Of a stretch of 64,000 nucleotides of DNA, positions 23,968 to 33,041 are shown piece after piece. The stretch spans positions 20,386 through 84,385 of the forward strand of contig NZ_JSYZ01000023.1 in assembly GCF_001293465.1 (NCBI RefSeq), in the 5' to 3' direction. Every line of letters starts with the position of its first letter. Within the stretch, counting starts at the first letter, position 1. This stretch comes from Pseudomonas asplenii (lineage in GTDB: Bacteria > Pseudomonadota > Gammaproteobacteria > Pseudomonadales > Pseudomonadaceae). Both the position numbers and the translations under genes were made by a program. Under the pieces are notes generated by a model. It saw only the letters and a list, made by a program, of their open reading frames with translations, was not told the DNA's origin and did not search any database.

Positions 23968-25323
23968 ATGAACCAGCACCAGACAACACTCACAGGATTG
24001 GCGGTGGCGGCCGCCTTGTTCAGCGTCGCGGCACAGGCCGGAACCTACCCCGACTACGGCTATGCGCCGCCGGACAGCTACACCGGCCCCAAATTCGTGC
24101 TCAGCCAGAACTACCCCACCCAGCCGCCGACCGGCTCGCCACCGGCGTTCTTCAAGAAACTGCCGGCCAAGCCGGACAACAACTTCGAAACCTGGCGCGT
24201 CTACATGAACGAGGTGAAGAACTACTGCCTGGAGGGCAACATCGAGGTCAATTGGGACGTGCAGAAGAACAAGGTGCGCCAGTGGTACCACATGCCGTGG
24301 CAGCACTATGGTCCGCTGGGGCGTGAGGGCATCCATGGCCTGACCAAGGAAGCGCAGATCCAGGTCAAGCAACTGGCACCGACGCAGACCGCCACCGGCC
24401 AGACCTATGCCGTGGGCATTTACAACGACATCGGCGCCTACACCGTCGGCCAGGTCTGGAAAGACCCGCAGAACCCCGACCCGAGCTACACCTCGCAACC
24501 CAACAGCTTCCCCAACGGGACAGTGGTGTGCAAGGCGCTGTTCGCCGACATCGATCGCAGCACCGTGCCATTTCTGGCCAACCCGGTCCTGTGGCAGGCA
24601 TACATCACCGATACCTTCAAGTCGACCAACCGTGTGGTCCGCGACGTCGCGCTGATCCAGATGGACATCGCCGTGCGCGACACGCGCATGAAAGACACCG
24701 GCTGGATCTTCGGCACCTTCCAGTACAACGGGGCCAAGACCGGCAAGGCCGGCTGGGACAACCTGGTACCGGTGGGGATCATGTGGGGCAACGATCCGCA
24801 ACAGACAGGCGATGACTTCACCAACAAGCAGCCGACCGTCACCAAGATCAACACCGCGCTGAAACAGACCGCCATCAACGCCAACACCCAGGAGCTGCCA
24901 CCGACCCACCTGGGCTGGAACGGGCGCCTCAATGGCCCGGTGGACAACCCCGTCAGTTCCTGCCAGAGCTGCCACATGACGGCCGAGTCACCGCAAGTTG
25001 CGCTCATGAACCCGACGTTCCAGAGTCCGGACAAGGTGCCACCGGTGGGCTCGCCTGAATGGATGAAGTGGTTCCAGAACATCCAGGCCGGTCATCCGTT
25101 CACGCCAGGCACCCAGAGCACGGACTTCAGCCTGCAGATGTCCAATGGGTTGGCGAACTTCTACGAGTGGAAATGCGCCATGGGCGGGATCTACGCCAAC
25201 GGCGGCAATGCCTGCACGAAAGTGGCCAGTCCGAAGCTGAAAATGCTCAAGTCCGGCAGCGCGCCTCAACTGCCATTGCAGCGCGTGATTCGCGACCCGA
25301 GCCTGGAACAACTGCTCGAGTAA
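23968..25323 (+). CDS. Exported mono-heme (CXXCH) protein of unknown function
   Basis: The 451-residue protein has a Sec signal peptide (cleavage expected after Ala24) and a long domain rich in aromatic residues. This includes VRQWYHMPWQHYGPLGREG at about residue 110 and the segment VGIMWGNDP further on. A single c-type heme site follows at Cys332, Cys335 and His336 in CQSCHM. It is therefore expected in the periplasm or outside the cell. AAGGAG precedes the ATG. Like the 829-residue protein across the peptide and nucleoside hydrolase genes it carries one CXXCH site, so the two may belong to one process. No redox partner or known enzyme family is recognised. Confidence 0.7.
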   Translation: MNQHQTTLTGLAVAAALFSVAAQAGTYPDYGYAPPDSYTGPKFVLSQNYPTQPPTGSPPAFFKKLPAKPDNNFETWRVYMNEVKNYCLEGNIEVNWDVQKNKVRQWYHMPWQHYGPLGREGIHGLTKEAQIQVKQLAPTQTATGQTYAVGIYNDIGAYTVGQVWKDPQNPDPSYTSQPNSFPNGTVVCKALFADIDRSTVPFLANPVLWQAYITDTFKSTNRVVRDVALIQMDIAVRDTRMKDTGWIFGTFQYNGAKTGKAGWDNLVPVGIMWGNDPQQTGDDFTNKQPTVTKINTALKQTAINANTQELPPTHLGWNGRLNGPVDNPVSSCQSCHMTAESPQVALMNPTFQSPDKVPPVGSPEWMKWFQNIQAGHPFTPGTQSTDFSLQMSNGLANFYEWKCAMGGIYANGGNACTKVASPKLKMLKSGSAPQLPLQRVIRDPSLEQLLE

Positions 25324-25329
25324 CGGTGA

Positions 25330-25362
25330 CCCGGCTCCGGGCAGGGGTTGCCCGGAGCCGGG
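25330..25362. terminator. Strong bidirectional terminator hairpin
   Basis: CCCGGCTCCGGGCA (25330-25343) and TGCCCGGAGCCGGG (25349-25362) form a perfect 14-bp GC-rich stem with a 5-base loop. It lies just after the heme protein stop and before the convergent membrane protein gene. Confidence 0.75.
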
Positions 25363-25417
25363 CTTGATTCAGCAAGCATTCACGCGGTTGGCACGAGCCG
25401 AAGCCGTGCCCGCTTTC

Positions 25418-26092
25418 TCAACCGTTGCGCTGCAACGCATCCAGTTCCTGCTGAGCATGTGCGGCCTGCCAATAGGCATTGAGCAGCGCGTCGATCTCGT
25501 CGCAGTCCAGCTTGCGGCCATTGCTCATCAGCCCTGCCGAATGAATGCGGATGTGCGGTTCCGGCTTCTTCAACGCCATGGCCTGGTTGCCGAACAACTG
25601 CCGAACGGCACGGTGGGTCGGCAGTGGGCTGCCGGGACGCAGGGTCAGCTTCTGCAGCGTCACCAAGCCCTCGTCCTTGACGAAGATGTCAACGACGTCC
25701 GCCAGGTTGACCGGCGCACTGAGGGTGTCGACGAACAACTGGCGACGGGTCAGGCGCATGAACGCGTGTTGACCGGCGTTGCGGTGCTGCCAGGTGACCA
25801 GCAGGAAAAGCAGGGCCAGGAACCCGCCACAGACCATCAGGCCGGTCTTGCCATGATGCACGCCCAGGGCCAGCATGCCCAGCGCAATCACCGTGAACAG
25901 CGGGCCGAGCAACTTGTAGCGGCCAGTGTTGGTGAACTCGGACTGCTCGGGTACACGCTCGATCACCTGCTTGAGTTCGGCGATCGTCTGCTCGCGCTGG
26001 GCGGCGCTGAAGCGGTCGTACTCACCGCCGAGACTGGCCGACAGGTCGGGTTGTTGAGGATTGGTCATCGGAGTCTCGCTCTCTTGGCTCAT
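25418..26092 (-). CDS. Inner-membrane protein of unknown function
   Basis: The 224-residue protein has a soluble N-terminal part of about 60 residues, two adjacent transmembrane helices (LFTVIALGMLALGVHH and TGLMVCGGFLALLFLLVTW), and a C-terminal cytosolic domain with RRQLFVDTLSAPVNLADVVD. It immediately follows the 142-residue exported protein gene, with its start touching that stop, so the two are co-translated. A later in-frame ATG ten residues on is an alternative start. No known family is recognised. Confidence 0.7.
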   Translation of the reverse strand: MSQESETPMTNPQQPDLSASLGGEYDRFSAAQREQTIAELKQVIERVPEQSEFTNTGRYKLLGPLFTVIALGMLALGVHHGKTGLMVCGGFLALLFLLVTWQHRNAGQHAFMRLTRRQLFVDTLSAPVNLADVVDIFVKDEGLVTLQKLTLRPGSPLPTHRAVRQLFGNQAMALKKPEPHIRIHSAGLMSNGRKLDCDEIDALLNAYWQAAHAQQELDALQRNG

Positions 26093-26095
26093 CAC

Positions 26096-26524
26096 TTACT
26101 GCTTCTTGAGGTATTCGGTGAGAAACGCCTGAGCATCGCCGCGGCTGGACAGGTTCTCGTCATAGCCGACGGTCAGGGCTTTGGACTCGCCCGGCAGATA
26201 CAGCTCGCCCCAGCCTTCCTGGAGGATCAGCACGACGAACTTCTGGCCATCGACGGTGGTGGAATAGCGGGTGTCCTTCGCGGTTTTCTCCACATTCATT
26301 TTCTGGATGCGCAGGTTCCAGTCATGGTCCACGTCTTCCACTTGTACCAGCGCCTGGTTATCGCTGCGCTCACCGATACGCAGGGTCCAGACCTTGACGC
26401 CTTGCTGGCCGGAATAGGCCAGGACCTTGTCCGCCACCGGCGGGCGTTCCTCGGCCTGGGCGAAGCCGGCCAGCAGGGCCAGCGTGGTGACGAACAGCAG
26501 CGCCCACTTGCGAAAATCGAGCAT
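26096..26524 (-). CDS. Exported protein of unknown function
   Basis: This 142-residue protein has a clear signal peptide (ALLFVTTLALLAGFAQA, cleavage after Ala24). The mature domain of about 118 residues is likely all-beta with alternating hydrophobic residues (KVWTLRIGERSDNQALVQVE, KFVVLILQEGWGELYLPGE). No cysteine in the mature part and no lipobox is present, so it should be a soluble periplasmic protein. AAGGAA precedes the ATG. It is the first gene of a two-gene unit with the membrane protein and is divergent from an AraC gene, which may regulate it. Confidence 0.72.
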   Translation of the reverse strand: MLDFRKWALLFVTTLALLAGFAQAEERPPVADKVLAYSGQQGVKVWTLRIGERSDNQALVQVEDVDHDWNLRIQKMNVEKTAKDTRYSTTVDGQKFVVLILQEGWGELYLPGESKALTVGYDENLSSRGDAQAFLTEYLKKQ

Positions 26525-26697
26525 CGTTCAGGTTCCTTGAAGGTGGGAGGGGCGACTATTGAAGTCCGCCCCCGGCGTACTGCCAACCGCCATGGCCGCC
26601 ACCCACAACAATCACGCCGTCGATCACAAGCGCTGACGCCGTGCCCGTGATCGCGTTAACATTTGTGACCATGTAGCCAAGTTTTCATGGAAACGCC

Positions 26698-27651
26698 GTG
26701 TCGATGGAACGCTGGAACGCCTATCTGGATACACAATTCTGCTTCGACCGCCCCGCCTCGCTGGCCCACACCGGCGTGCTCGATCCCGCGATCGGCCAGG
26801 TGCTGGGCAGCGCCAGCGGTCACTATCGTGCACGGACCGTGCGCCCGCACCTGCAGTACTTCGACTGCGACCTGCAGTTCCCCGAGCCCCTGCGCATCGA
26901 CAAGGTACTGCCCGGCAGCCTGTGCATCGTCCAGGTGCTGCACGGGCAGTGGCAGCATCGGGTCGACGGCCGGCTCAACCAGTACACCATCGGTGCCCCG
27001 CATGTTTTGGGCCTGAGCGAGAGCATGGAAGCGGTGGACCAGTTGCCGGCCGGCAGCCATGCGCGCATGGCCGGGCTACGGATCGCCGGTGACTACCTGC
27101 GGGAACTGGCCGAAGAGGATTCAACCTTGCAACCCTTGCTCGAGCTGCTCGACAAGGGCATGCAGTTCTCGGCGCTCAAGCGTTGCCGGGCGCTGGGGAG
27201 TCTGCTGGAGCGGCTTTATCATTCGCCGTACGAAGGTGCGCTGGAACGCCTGCACCAGGAGAGCCTCAGTTTGGCGGTGCTGGTGGAACTGGCGGCGCAT
27301 CTCAAGGGCCAGGTGGCCAAGCAGGCACCAGCGGTACGCGGGCATCGGGACCTGGCGCATGAGGCACGCCGACAACTGGATGCTCATCTGCTCGACCCGC
27401 CTGGCAGCCTGGCTTTGGCGCAGCAGTTGGGAGTCGGCGAAACCACCTTGCGACGAGCGTTCGGGCAGGTGTTCGGGCAGTCGATGCTGGAGTATGTGCG
27501 GCAACAGCGGATGGAGTTGGCGCGGACGTTGTTGCAGCAGAAGAAATGGCAGGTGGCGCAGATTGCGTATCGGTTGGGGTACGCCAATCCGGCGAATTTC
27601 AATCATGCGTACAAGGCGTATTTTGGTTATGCGCCGGGGGCGGAGGGATGA
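26698..27651 (+). CDS. AraC-family transcriptional regulator (PchR-like)
   Basis: The 317-residue protein ends in an AraC double helix-turn-helix (about residues 215-315) with SLALAQQLGVGETTLRRAFG and WQVAQIAYRLGYANPANFNH. The N-terminal region has the layout of siderophore-responsive AraC regulators such as PchR, but no siderophore genes are nearby. It starts with GTG; an ATG two codons downstream is equally possible. It is divergent from the exported and membrane protein pair, with 173 bases between. Confidence 0.88.
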   Translation: MSMERWNAYLDTQFCFDRPASLAHTGVLDPAIGQVLGSASGHYRARTVRPHLQYFDCDLQFPEPLRIDKVLPGSLCIVQVLHGQWQHRVDGRLNQYTIGAPHVLGLSESMEAVDQLPAGSHARMAGLRIAGDYLRELAEEDSTLQPLLELLDKGMQFSALKRCRALGSLLERLYHSPYEGALERLHQESLSLAVLVELAAHLKGQVAKQAPAVRGHRDLAHEARRQLDAHLLDPPGSLALAQQLGVGETTLRRAFGQVFGQSMLEYVRQQRMELARTLLQQKKWQVAQIAYRLGYANPANFNHAYKAYFGYAPGAEG

Positions 27652-27983
27652 CGGAGCTGTTCGAGTAACGACGCGGGCCCCCCCCCATCGAGCGTTATGC
27701 CCAAGTGAGCTGAACTGCCGCTCCCTTGGCTGCTCGCACCAGGCCTGAACAACTTGCCCTCCTCAACGCCGCCAGACCCGCCCTTCCCCACTGACTACCC
27801 AAGCCAACGCTATGCAGGCGACTGATCGAGCCAATGCGCCTGCCCTGCCAGAAAATGCCGCGTCTCTTTGCCCTGCTACTGACCCAGGCTGATCGTTTTG
27901 TCGACTTATAAGATCGACACGGACACCACGCACCGGCAGATCGAGCCTGTGGATCTCTGGGAGGATATCTCCGCCAGCCAGAA
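27652..27983. other. Intergenic region with a possible coding remnant
   Basis: This 332-base stretch lies between the AraC gene and the GST gene. It begins with a poly-C run near 27676. On the plus strand a short open frame from 27883 to 27999 reads YKIDTDTTHRQIEPVDLWED and then ISASQNYC, with protein-like composition but no start, so it may be the tail of a lost gene. Nothing else is supported. Confidence 0.3.
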
Positions 27984-28595
27984 CTACTGCACTGGGTAGC
28001 GCTTGAACAGCTCGGTCTGCTCCAGGCGCTGCGTGTGTGCATGAAAGGCCGGAAAGTCCTCCAGTCTGATGAGGTCGGGTAGCATCAGCTCGATGAACGA
28101 CCCCGCCACCGCCGCAGAGAGCGCGGCCTGATCCGGCCGCCCGCTTGAATCCTGTGCCATCGATGCGGTTTGCTGATCCAGCGCCCGACAGGCGGCAACC
28201 AGTTGACCGATGACACGATCGATCCACGGCTGGTGCTGCTTTTCGGCCGGGCGCAACTTGCGCTCGTAGACCAGTTGAACCGCCTTCTCGCAGGCGGCCA
28301 ATGCCAGGCCGGTGGTGCGCAATGCACTGGCGAGCGCCTGAGGTTGCCGGGGCCACAAGCCATGGTCGTGAGCCTGGGACGCTTCGAGGTAATCGATGAT
28401 CAGCGAGGAGTCCATCAGCACCGTGCCGTCGTCGAGTACCAGCGTCGGCGCCTTGACCACCGGATTGATCGCGGCGAAGGCATCGAATTGGCTGAAGACC
28501 GACAGCGACGCATGCTCGAACTCGACACCGAGCAGGTCAAGCGAGATGGCAACGCGGCGCACGTAAGGTGAATCCAGCATACCCAGTAGTTTCAC
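27984..28595 (-). CDS. Glutathione S-transferase family protein
   Basis: The 203-residue protein starts VKLLGMLDSPYVRRVAISLD, the thioredoxin-fold glutathione site of bacterial GSTs. It continues with VVKAPTLVLDDGTVLMDSS, which contains the cis-Pro and the glutathione-binding Asp-Ser pair. The C-terminal half is the usual helical domain. The GTG start is chosen because AAGGAG lies eight bases before it; a longer frame adds six residues. It is divergent from a GcvA-like LysR gene. The substrate is unknown. Confidence 0.9.
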   Translation of the reverse strand: MKLLGMLDSPYVRRVAISLDLLGVEFEHASLSVFSQFDAFAAINPVVKAPTLVLDDGTVLMDSSLIIDYLEASQAHDHGLWPRQPQALASALRTTGLALAACEKAVQLVYERKLRPAEKQHQPWIDRVIGQLVAACRALDQQTASMAQDSSGRPDQAALSAAVAGSFIELMLPDLIRLEDFPAFHAHTQRLEQTELFKRYPVQ

Positions 28596-28702
28596 GATTC
28601 CAGCTCCTTGCATCAGGGGTTATTTCACTCCCACTTACACTACCTGACTGAAAATCGGCGTAATATCGGTAAATACTGTCACTTTTGGTAAGCCTGACTT
28701 AC

Positions 28703-29617
28703 ATGTTCGATATCCCTCCTACGAGTTGCCTGCGCAGCTTCGAGGCCGTGGCCCGCCTGGGCAGCGTGACCGCGGCCGCCAGGGAACTGCACGTCACCCA
28801 TTCGGCGGTCAGCCAGCAGATCAAACTGCTGGAAGAGACCCTGGGCGTCACCTTGCTGGCTCGTGAGGGTCGCGGGGTGCGGGTCACCGAGGATGGACGG
28901 CTGTACGCCCTGCAGATTCGCGAAGCCCTCGGCCACATCGTTGAAGCCACGCGCTCGGTCAAAACCCAGCCCGCCGCCAGCGAACTGGTCGTGGCCGTCG
29001 TACCCTCGTTCGGCGCCCACTGGCTGGTACCCCGATTGCCCGGGTTCCAGGCCTTGCACCCGGACGTGAATGTCCGTCTGCAGGCGAGCCTGGCGGTGTC
29101 CCGCTCGCCCAAGGAAAACATGGACATCGGCATTCGCATGGGCCGTGGCGACTGGGAGGGCGTGCAGAGCCGCCTGCTGTTCCAGGATGAGTCGGTCGTG
29201 GTGGCCGCCCCGCATTTCAATGGCGGGCGCCTTCCAGGAACACCCGCAGAAATCGTCGACAGCCCGATCATCTTCAGCATGGAGTCCTGGCAGCCGTGGT
29301 GCCAGGCCGCGGGCCTGGATATCGAGGCGCCTCGAAGAGGCCTGCGCAGCAATGACTCCAACCTCGTCCTGCGCGCCGTGACCCTGGGCCAGGGGATCGC
29401 CCTGGAGCGTCGCAGCCTGGTGCATGACGCCATCCAGCGGGGAGAACTGGTGCAGTTGTCCGAGCATGTCGTGCCGTATCCCTACCCCTACTGGCTGGTA
29501 CAACCTCTGCAGTCGCGCTCGGCAGTACGGCGAGATGCCTTTGCAGCGTGGCTGCTGGCAGAGGCCGAGCAGTACATGGCATCAGCGGGTACAGCCTCCT
29601 CCATGGGCGAATCATAA
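28703..29617 (+). CDS. LysR-family transcriptional regulator (GcvA-like)
   Basis: The 304-residue protein has the GcvA-type N-terminus FDIPPTSCLRSFEAVARLGS and helix-turn-helix VTAAARELHVTHSAVSQQIK, then an effector domain starting near SELVVAVVPSFGAHWLVPRL. It is divergent from the GST gene across 107 bases, so control of that gene is likely. The ATG at 28703 fits the family start better than the GTG six codons upstream. Confidence 0.92.
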   Translation: MFDIPPTSCLRSFEAVARLGSVTAAARELHVTHSAVSQQIKLLEETLGVTLLAREGRGVRVTEDGRLYALQIREALGHIVEATRSVKTQPAASELVVAVVPSFGAHWLVPRLPGFQALHPDVNVRLQASLAVSRSPKENMDIGIRMGRGDWEGVQSRLLFQDESVVVAAPHFNGGRLPGTPAEIVDSPIIFSMESWQPWCQAAGLDIEAPRRGLRSNDSNLVLRAVTLGQGIALERRSLVHDAIQRGELVQLSEHVVPYPYPYWLVQPLQSRSAVRRDAFAAWLLAEAEQYMASAGTASSMGES

Positions 29618-29697
29618 AGAAAGCCATTTGGGTAATGACTTCCCTCAAAACCACCCGCCACGTTTTTTTAGAGCGGCCAGTCGGGCCTGTCGTCGAT

Positions 29698-29726
29698 CCC
29701 CAGGGCCGGCGCACGACACCCTGGGG
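29698..29726. terminator. Hairpin downstream of the GcvA-like gene
   Basis: CCCCAGGG (29698-29705) and CCCTGGGG (29719-29726) form a perfect 8-bp stem with a 13-base loop, 81 bases after the LysR stop and before the LuxR gene. Confidence 0.4.
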
Positions 29727-29870
29727 GTTCCGCATCCTGCATCTGTAGGATAGCCATCCCCCATCCCCCGGCGGATACTGCCCCCACTGGCCCTGCCCAC
29801 GCCGTCCCCGGCGTCTGGTCCAACCGATCGCGTGCCAATAAAAATAACAGGTCGCACCGAGGTACCGCCC

Positions 29871-30833
29871 ATGAGCAGCCCTACCGGCAACATGCTGCTG
29901 AGCCTATTCAGCAGCGCCCTTCTGGATATCCAGCGCCTGGCCAATGACCGGAGCGTCGAGCACTTTCATGACGCGATGCTGGCCCGGTTGCAGGGGCTGG
30001 TCTCCTTCGACAAGGCCTGGTGGGGGCGCGCCGCCCTGATTGACGGCATGCTTGAAGAGCACCGCAATCATCTGTTTCACCTGCCCGCGGACTACCTGCA
30101 GGACTGGCGTTGCATCCACGAGGATGACATCACCCTTGCCATGACCCACTCGCACCCGGGCCAGGCCGTGATCATCGACATGCACAGCACTGAAGGGTTG
30201 CGCTGGCTGGGAGCGCGGCACAGCATCCAGGAGCTGCTGTGCGTGATGGTCATCGACCCGCTGACACAACTGAGTGAACACCTGGCGCTGTACCGCAGCC
30301 CTGGCCAGCCGCGCTTCAGCGACACCGACCGGCTGCTGCTGGACCACGTGATGCCGCACCTGGCGGCGGCCATTTCCGCCAACCAGATCCGCACCCTGAT
30401 CGCCCAGCGCGAGAGCCTCGACTCCCCGCACAACCTGGCCCTGGCCGTGTGTGATCGCAAAGGCACCCTGCAGTGCGCCGAACGCGGCTTCATCGAGCGC
30501 TGGCTGGGCTGCTTTGCCGACTGGAGCGGGCCGAACCTGCCCATTGCCATCACCGAGGGCGAACAGACACTGGGCACGCTGCAACTGAGCATTTCCCGCA
30601 CCGGAGACCTGTTCGTGCTCGCGGCCCGTCCGCGCACGCCACTGCAACGCTTGAGCCCACGGGAGTACGACGTCGCCCAGGGCTTCGGCGAAGGCAAGAC
30701 CTACAAGGAAGTGGCCCGCGAGCTGGGCCTGGCGCCGAACACCGTGCGCCATCACATCCGCACGATCTATACGAAGCTCGGGGTCAAGGACAAGGCGCGC
30801 ATCGCCCAACTGCTGCGCGCCACACCCGACTGA
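29871..30833 (+). CDS. LuxR-family transcriptional regulator
   Basis: The 320-residue protein ends in a LuxR helix-turn-helix at about residues 255-318 (LSPREYDVAQGFGEGKTYKE, then LGLAPNTVRHHIRTIYTKLG). The N-terminal 250 residues form an undefined sensor region with no autoinducer-binding or receiver signature. A GAGGT site lies before the chosen ATG, and a longer frame adds 13 residues. It is followed in the same direction by an outer-membrane protein, an MFS transporter and a deacetylase, which it probably controls. Confidence 0.88.
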   Translation: MSSPTGNMLLSLFSSALLDIQRLANDRSVEHFHDAMLARLQGLVSFDKAWWGRAALIDGMLEEHRNHLFHLPADYLQDWRCIHEDDITLAMTHSHPGQAVIIDMHSTEGLRWLGARHSIQELLCVMVIDPLTQLSEHLALYRSPGQPRFSDTDRLLLDHVMPHLAAAISANQIRTLIAQRESLDSPHNLALAVCDRKGTLQCAERGFIERWLGCFADWSGPNLPIAITEGEQTLGTLQLSISRTGDLFVLAARPRTPLQRLSPREYDVAQGFGEGKTYKEVARELGLAPNTVRHHIRTIYTKLGVKDKARIAQLLRATPD

Positions 30834-30945
30834 CCACCCGGCCACGTCTTCCACGCTGAGCAATCCTGCCGCCCCACCGGCGGCCTGGGCGCCCTCATGC
30901 CTGAAATCTGCCCTTCCCCTCTCCCGACAGAAGTGAGCCTGATCG

Positions 30946-31827
30946 ATGAAATCGCCCCACGCACCCGGCTTTACCGCAGCACTGGCACTGACCGCAGCCC
31001 TTGGTTCGACGGGCACCCAGGCCGCCGACCTCAACGCCCGCGACTTCGTCAGCGCTCCCGTGGGCACGACCCTGGGCGTCTTCTACCTGCCCATGACCCG
31101 CGACAATGACTACCACGGCCGCGCCAACAGCACCGGCCGGGCGGACCTGAACGTCAACGCCCTGGCCTGGCGCCAGCTGATCTTCACCGACATCTGCGGC
31201 ACCTTGTGCACGCCGCAGTTCATCGTACCGTTCGCCGACATCGACGCCCGCCTGCCCGGCGCCACCTCGCGCAGCCACGAGAGCGGGTTCGGCGATCCAC
31301 AGGTCGGCGGCACCCTGTACCTGATCAACAACCCGGCCAGCCGCACCTACAGCGGCTTCCTGAGCCTGATCAGCCTGCCGGTGGGCGAATACCACAGCCA
31401 GAACCCGGACGTCTCGCCCGGCGCCAATCGCTGGGCCGGGCACTTCGTCTACAACTTCACCCAGGGCATCGGCGAAAAGTGGCTGCTCGAGGCCAACCTC
31501 GAGGCCCAGGTCTACGGCAAGAACGATGACTACTACGGCTCGACGCTCAAGCAGGACCCGCTCTATCGCCTGCAGGCCTTCGCCTCCTACGACTTCACCC
31601 CCGCCACCTACGGCGCACTGCGCCTGATCCACGCCGACGGCGGGGAACTGCGCCTCAATGACAACCGCCTGGCCGACACCCACCAGCGCTACACCCAGGT
31701 CGGCTTCGAGCTGGGCCACTGGTTCGACAAGCGGAACCAGGGGCTGCTGGCCCTGACCCGCAATGTCGACACCGACAACGGCTACCACGGCAGTCAGGCG
31801 CTGCTGCGTCTGGTCCATGTGTTTTAA
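30946..31827 (+). CDS. Outer-membrane phenol/MetA-pathway-type transporter
   Basis: The 293-residue protein has a signal peptide (cleavage after about Ala26) and alternating beta-strand character throughout, ending in Phe as outer-membrane barrels often do. The layout matches the Phenol_MetA_deg family of outer-membrane channels, linked to uptake of aromatic or hydrophobic compounds. Blocks include SGFGDPQVGGTLYLINNPAS and FSLISLPVGEYH-like strands. It sits between the LuxR gene and an MFS gene, suggesting an uptake route for one compound. Confidence 0.8.
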   Translation: MKSPHAPGFTAALALTAALGSTGTQAADLNARDFVSAPVGTTLGVFYLPMTRDNDYHGRANSTGRADLNVNALAWRQLIFTDICGTLCTPQFIVPFADIDARLPGATSRSHESGFGDPQVGGTLYLINNPASRTYSGFLSLISLPVGEYHSQNPDVSPGANRWAGHFVYNFTQGIGEKWLLEANLEAQVYGKNDDYYGSTLKQDPLYRLQAFASYDFTPATYGALRLIHADGGELRLNDNRLADTHQRYTQVGFELGHWFDKRNQGLLALTRNVDTDNGYHGSQALLRLVHVF

Positions 31828-31848
31828 CCCGCACCGGAGCGTTCCTTC

Positions 31849-33027
31849 ATGAGCCTTTCCATCGATAACACTCAGGTATCCGCCCCGGCAATCACCCGCC
31901 AACGGCCCCTGATGATCGCCCTGGTAGTGCTGGCGGCCATCACCCCTTCCCTGCTGATGACGGCCCCGGCCGTGGCGGCGCAGCTCGCCAGTCAGTGGGG
32001 GCTGGCACCGGCCCGGATCGGCAACCTGTTCATGGCCGAGCTGGGCGCCATGAGCCTGGCGACAGTGCCCGCCTTCTGGTGGCTCAAGCGGGTCGACCTG
32101 CGCAAGGCCGGGTTGCTCGCCGGTGCCCTGTTCGTCGTCGGCAACCTGCTCTCGGCGCTGGTCAGCGACTACTCCCTGCTGATGCTGATGCGCATCACCG
32201 CGGGCCTGGGCGGCGGGTCGCTGATGATCCTGTGCATGGTCAGTGCCGCCCTGATGGGCAATGGCAGCCGCGTGTATGGCTTCTGGGTGCTGGGGCAACT
32301 GGTCCTCGGCGCCATCGGCCTGCAGGTACTGCCCCTGCTGTTCGCCCGCCATGGCCTGGCGGCCTGCTACCTGAGCCTCGCCGCCCTGATGGCCGTGGCC
32401 TTGCCTCTGGTGCGCACCTTCCCGATTGCCCTCAGCAGCGCTGCGGATCAGCCCCGGGCACCGGTCGCCAAGGGCCGTGCGCTCCTGGGGATCCTGGCCA
32501 TCCTGTGCTTCTACGTGAGCCTGAGCGGCGTCTGGACCTTCATCGGCGGCATCGCCAGCCATGCCTCGATCAGCCCCCAGGACAGCGGCCAGATCCTGGC
32601 AATCGCCACCCTGATGGGCATCGTCGGCGCGGCGTGCACCGCCCTGATCGGTGGCCGCCTGCCGCGTACCCCGCTGCTGATCCTGGGTTACGCACTGATG
32701 CTCGGCGCCGTGCTGCTCCTGCAGAACGAACCGGCCGCCCTGCGCTTCGCCTGCGCGGCGCTGATCTTCAAGTTCACCTGGACCTTCGTCCTGCCGCTGA
32801 TCCTGGCCTGCCTGGCCGAACTCGACCCCAGCGGCCGGCTGATGAACCTCAGCAACCTGGTGATCGGCGCCGGCCTGGCCATCGGCCCCGGGATCGCCGG
32901 GCACCTGATCCAGGCCAGCGGCGACTACCGCACCACACTCCTGGGCGCGGCGGCCCTGACGCTGCTGTCGCTGCTGTTGATCCTCGCGGGCCGGCGCCCA
33001 GGTGCCGCTGCTACCGTACACCCTTGA
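31849..33027 (+). CDS. MFS transporter
   Basis: The 392-residue protein has about twelve hydrophobic segments in two halves, an N-terminus LMIALVVLAAITPSLLMTAP, and the MFS loop signature MRITAGLGGGSLMILCMVSA. It follows the outer-membrane protein gene by 21 bases and precedes the deacetylase gene by 14 bases, consistent with one operon. Direction and substrate cannot be told; import of an acetylated amine for the deacetylase is a reasonable guess. Confidence 0.88.
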   Translation: MSLSIDNTQVSAPAITRQRPLMIALVVLAAITPSLLMTAPAVAAQLASQWGLAPARIGNLFMAELGAMSLATVPAFWWLKRVDLRKAGLLAGALFVVGNLLSALVSDYSLLMLMRITAGLGGGSLMILCMVSAALMGNGSRVYGFWVLGQLVLGAIGLQVLPLLFARHGLAACYLSLAALMAVALPLVRTFPIALSSAADQPRAPVAKGRALLGILAILCFYVSLSGVWTFIGGIASHASISPQDSGQILAIATLMGIVGAACTALIGGRLPRTPLLILGYALMLGAVLLLQNEPAALRFACAALIFKFTWTFVLPLILACLAELDPSGRLMNLSNLVIGAGLAIGPGIAGHLIQASGDYRTTLLGAAALTLLSLLLILAGRRPGAAATVHP

Positions 33028-33041
33028 AAGAGACCGATAAC

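Noticed and set aside
30895..33021. Long minus-strand open frame (about 700 codons) opposite the outer-membrane protein and MFS genes
   Set aside because: Gln/Gly/Ala-rich antisense shadow without motifs; the plus-strand genes are clear.
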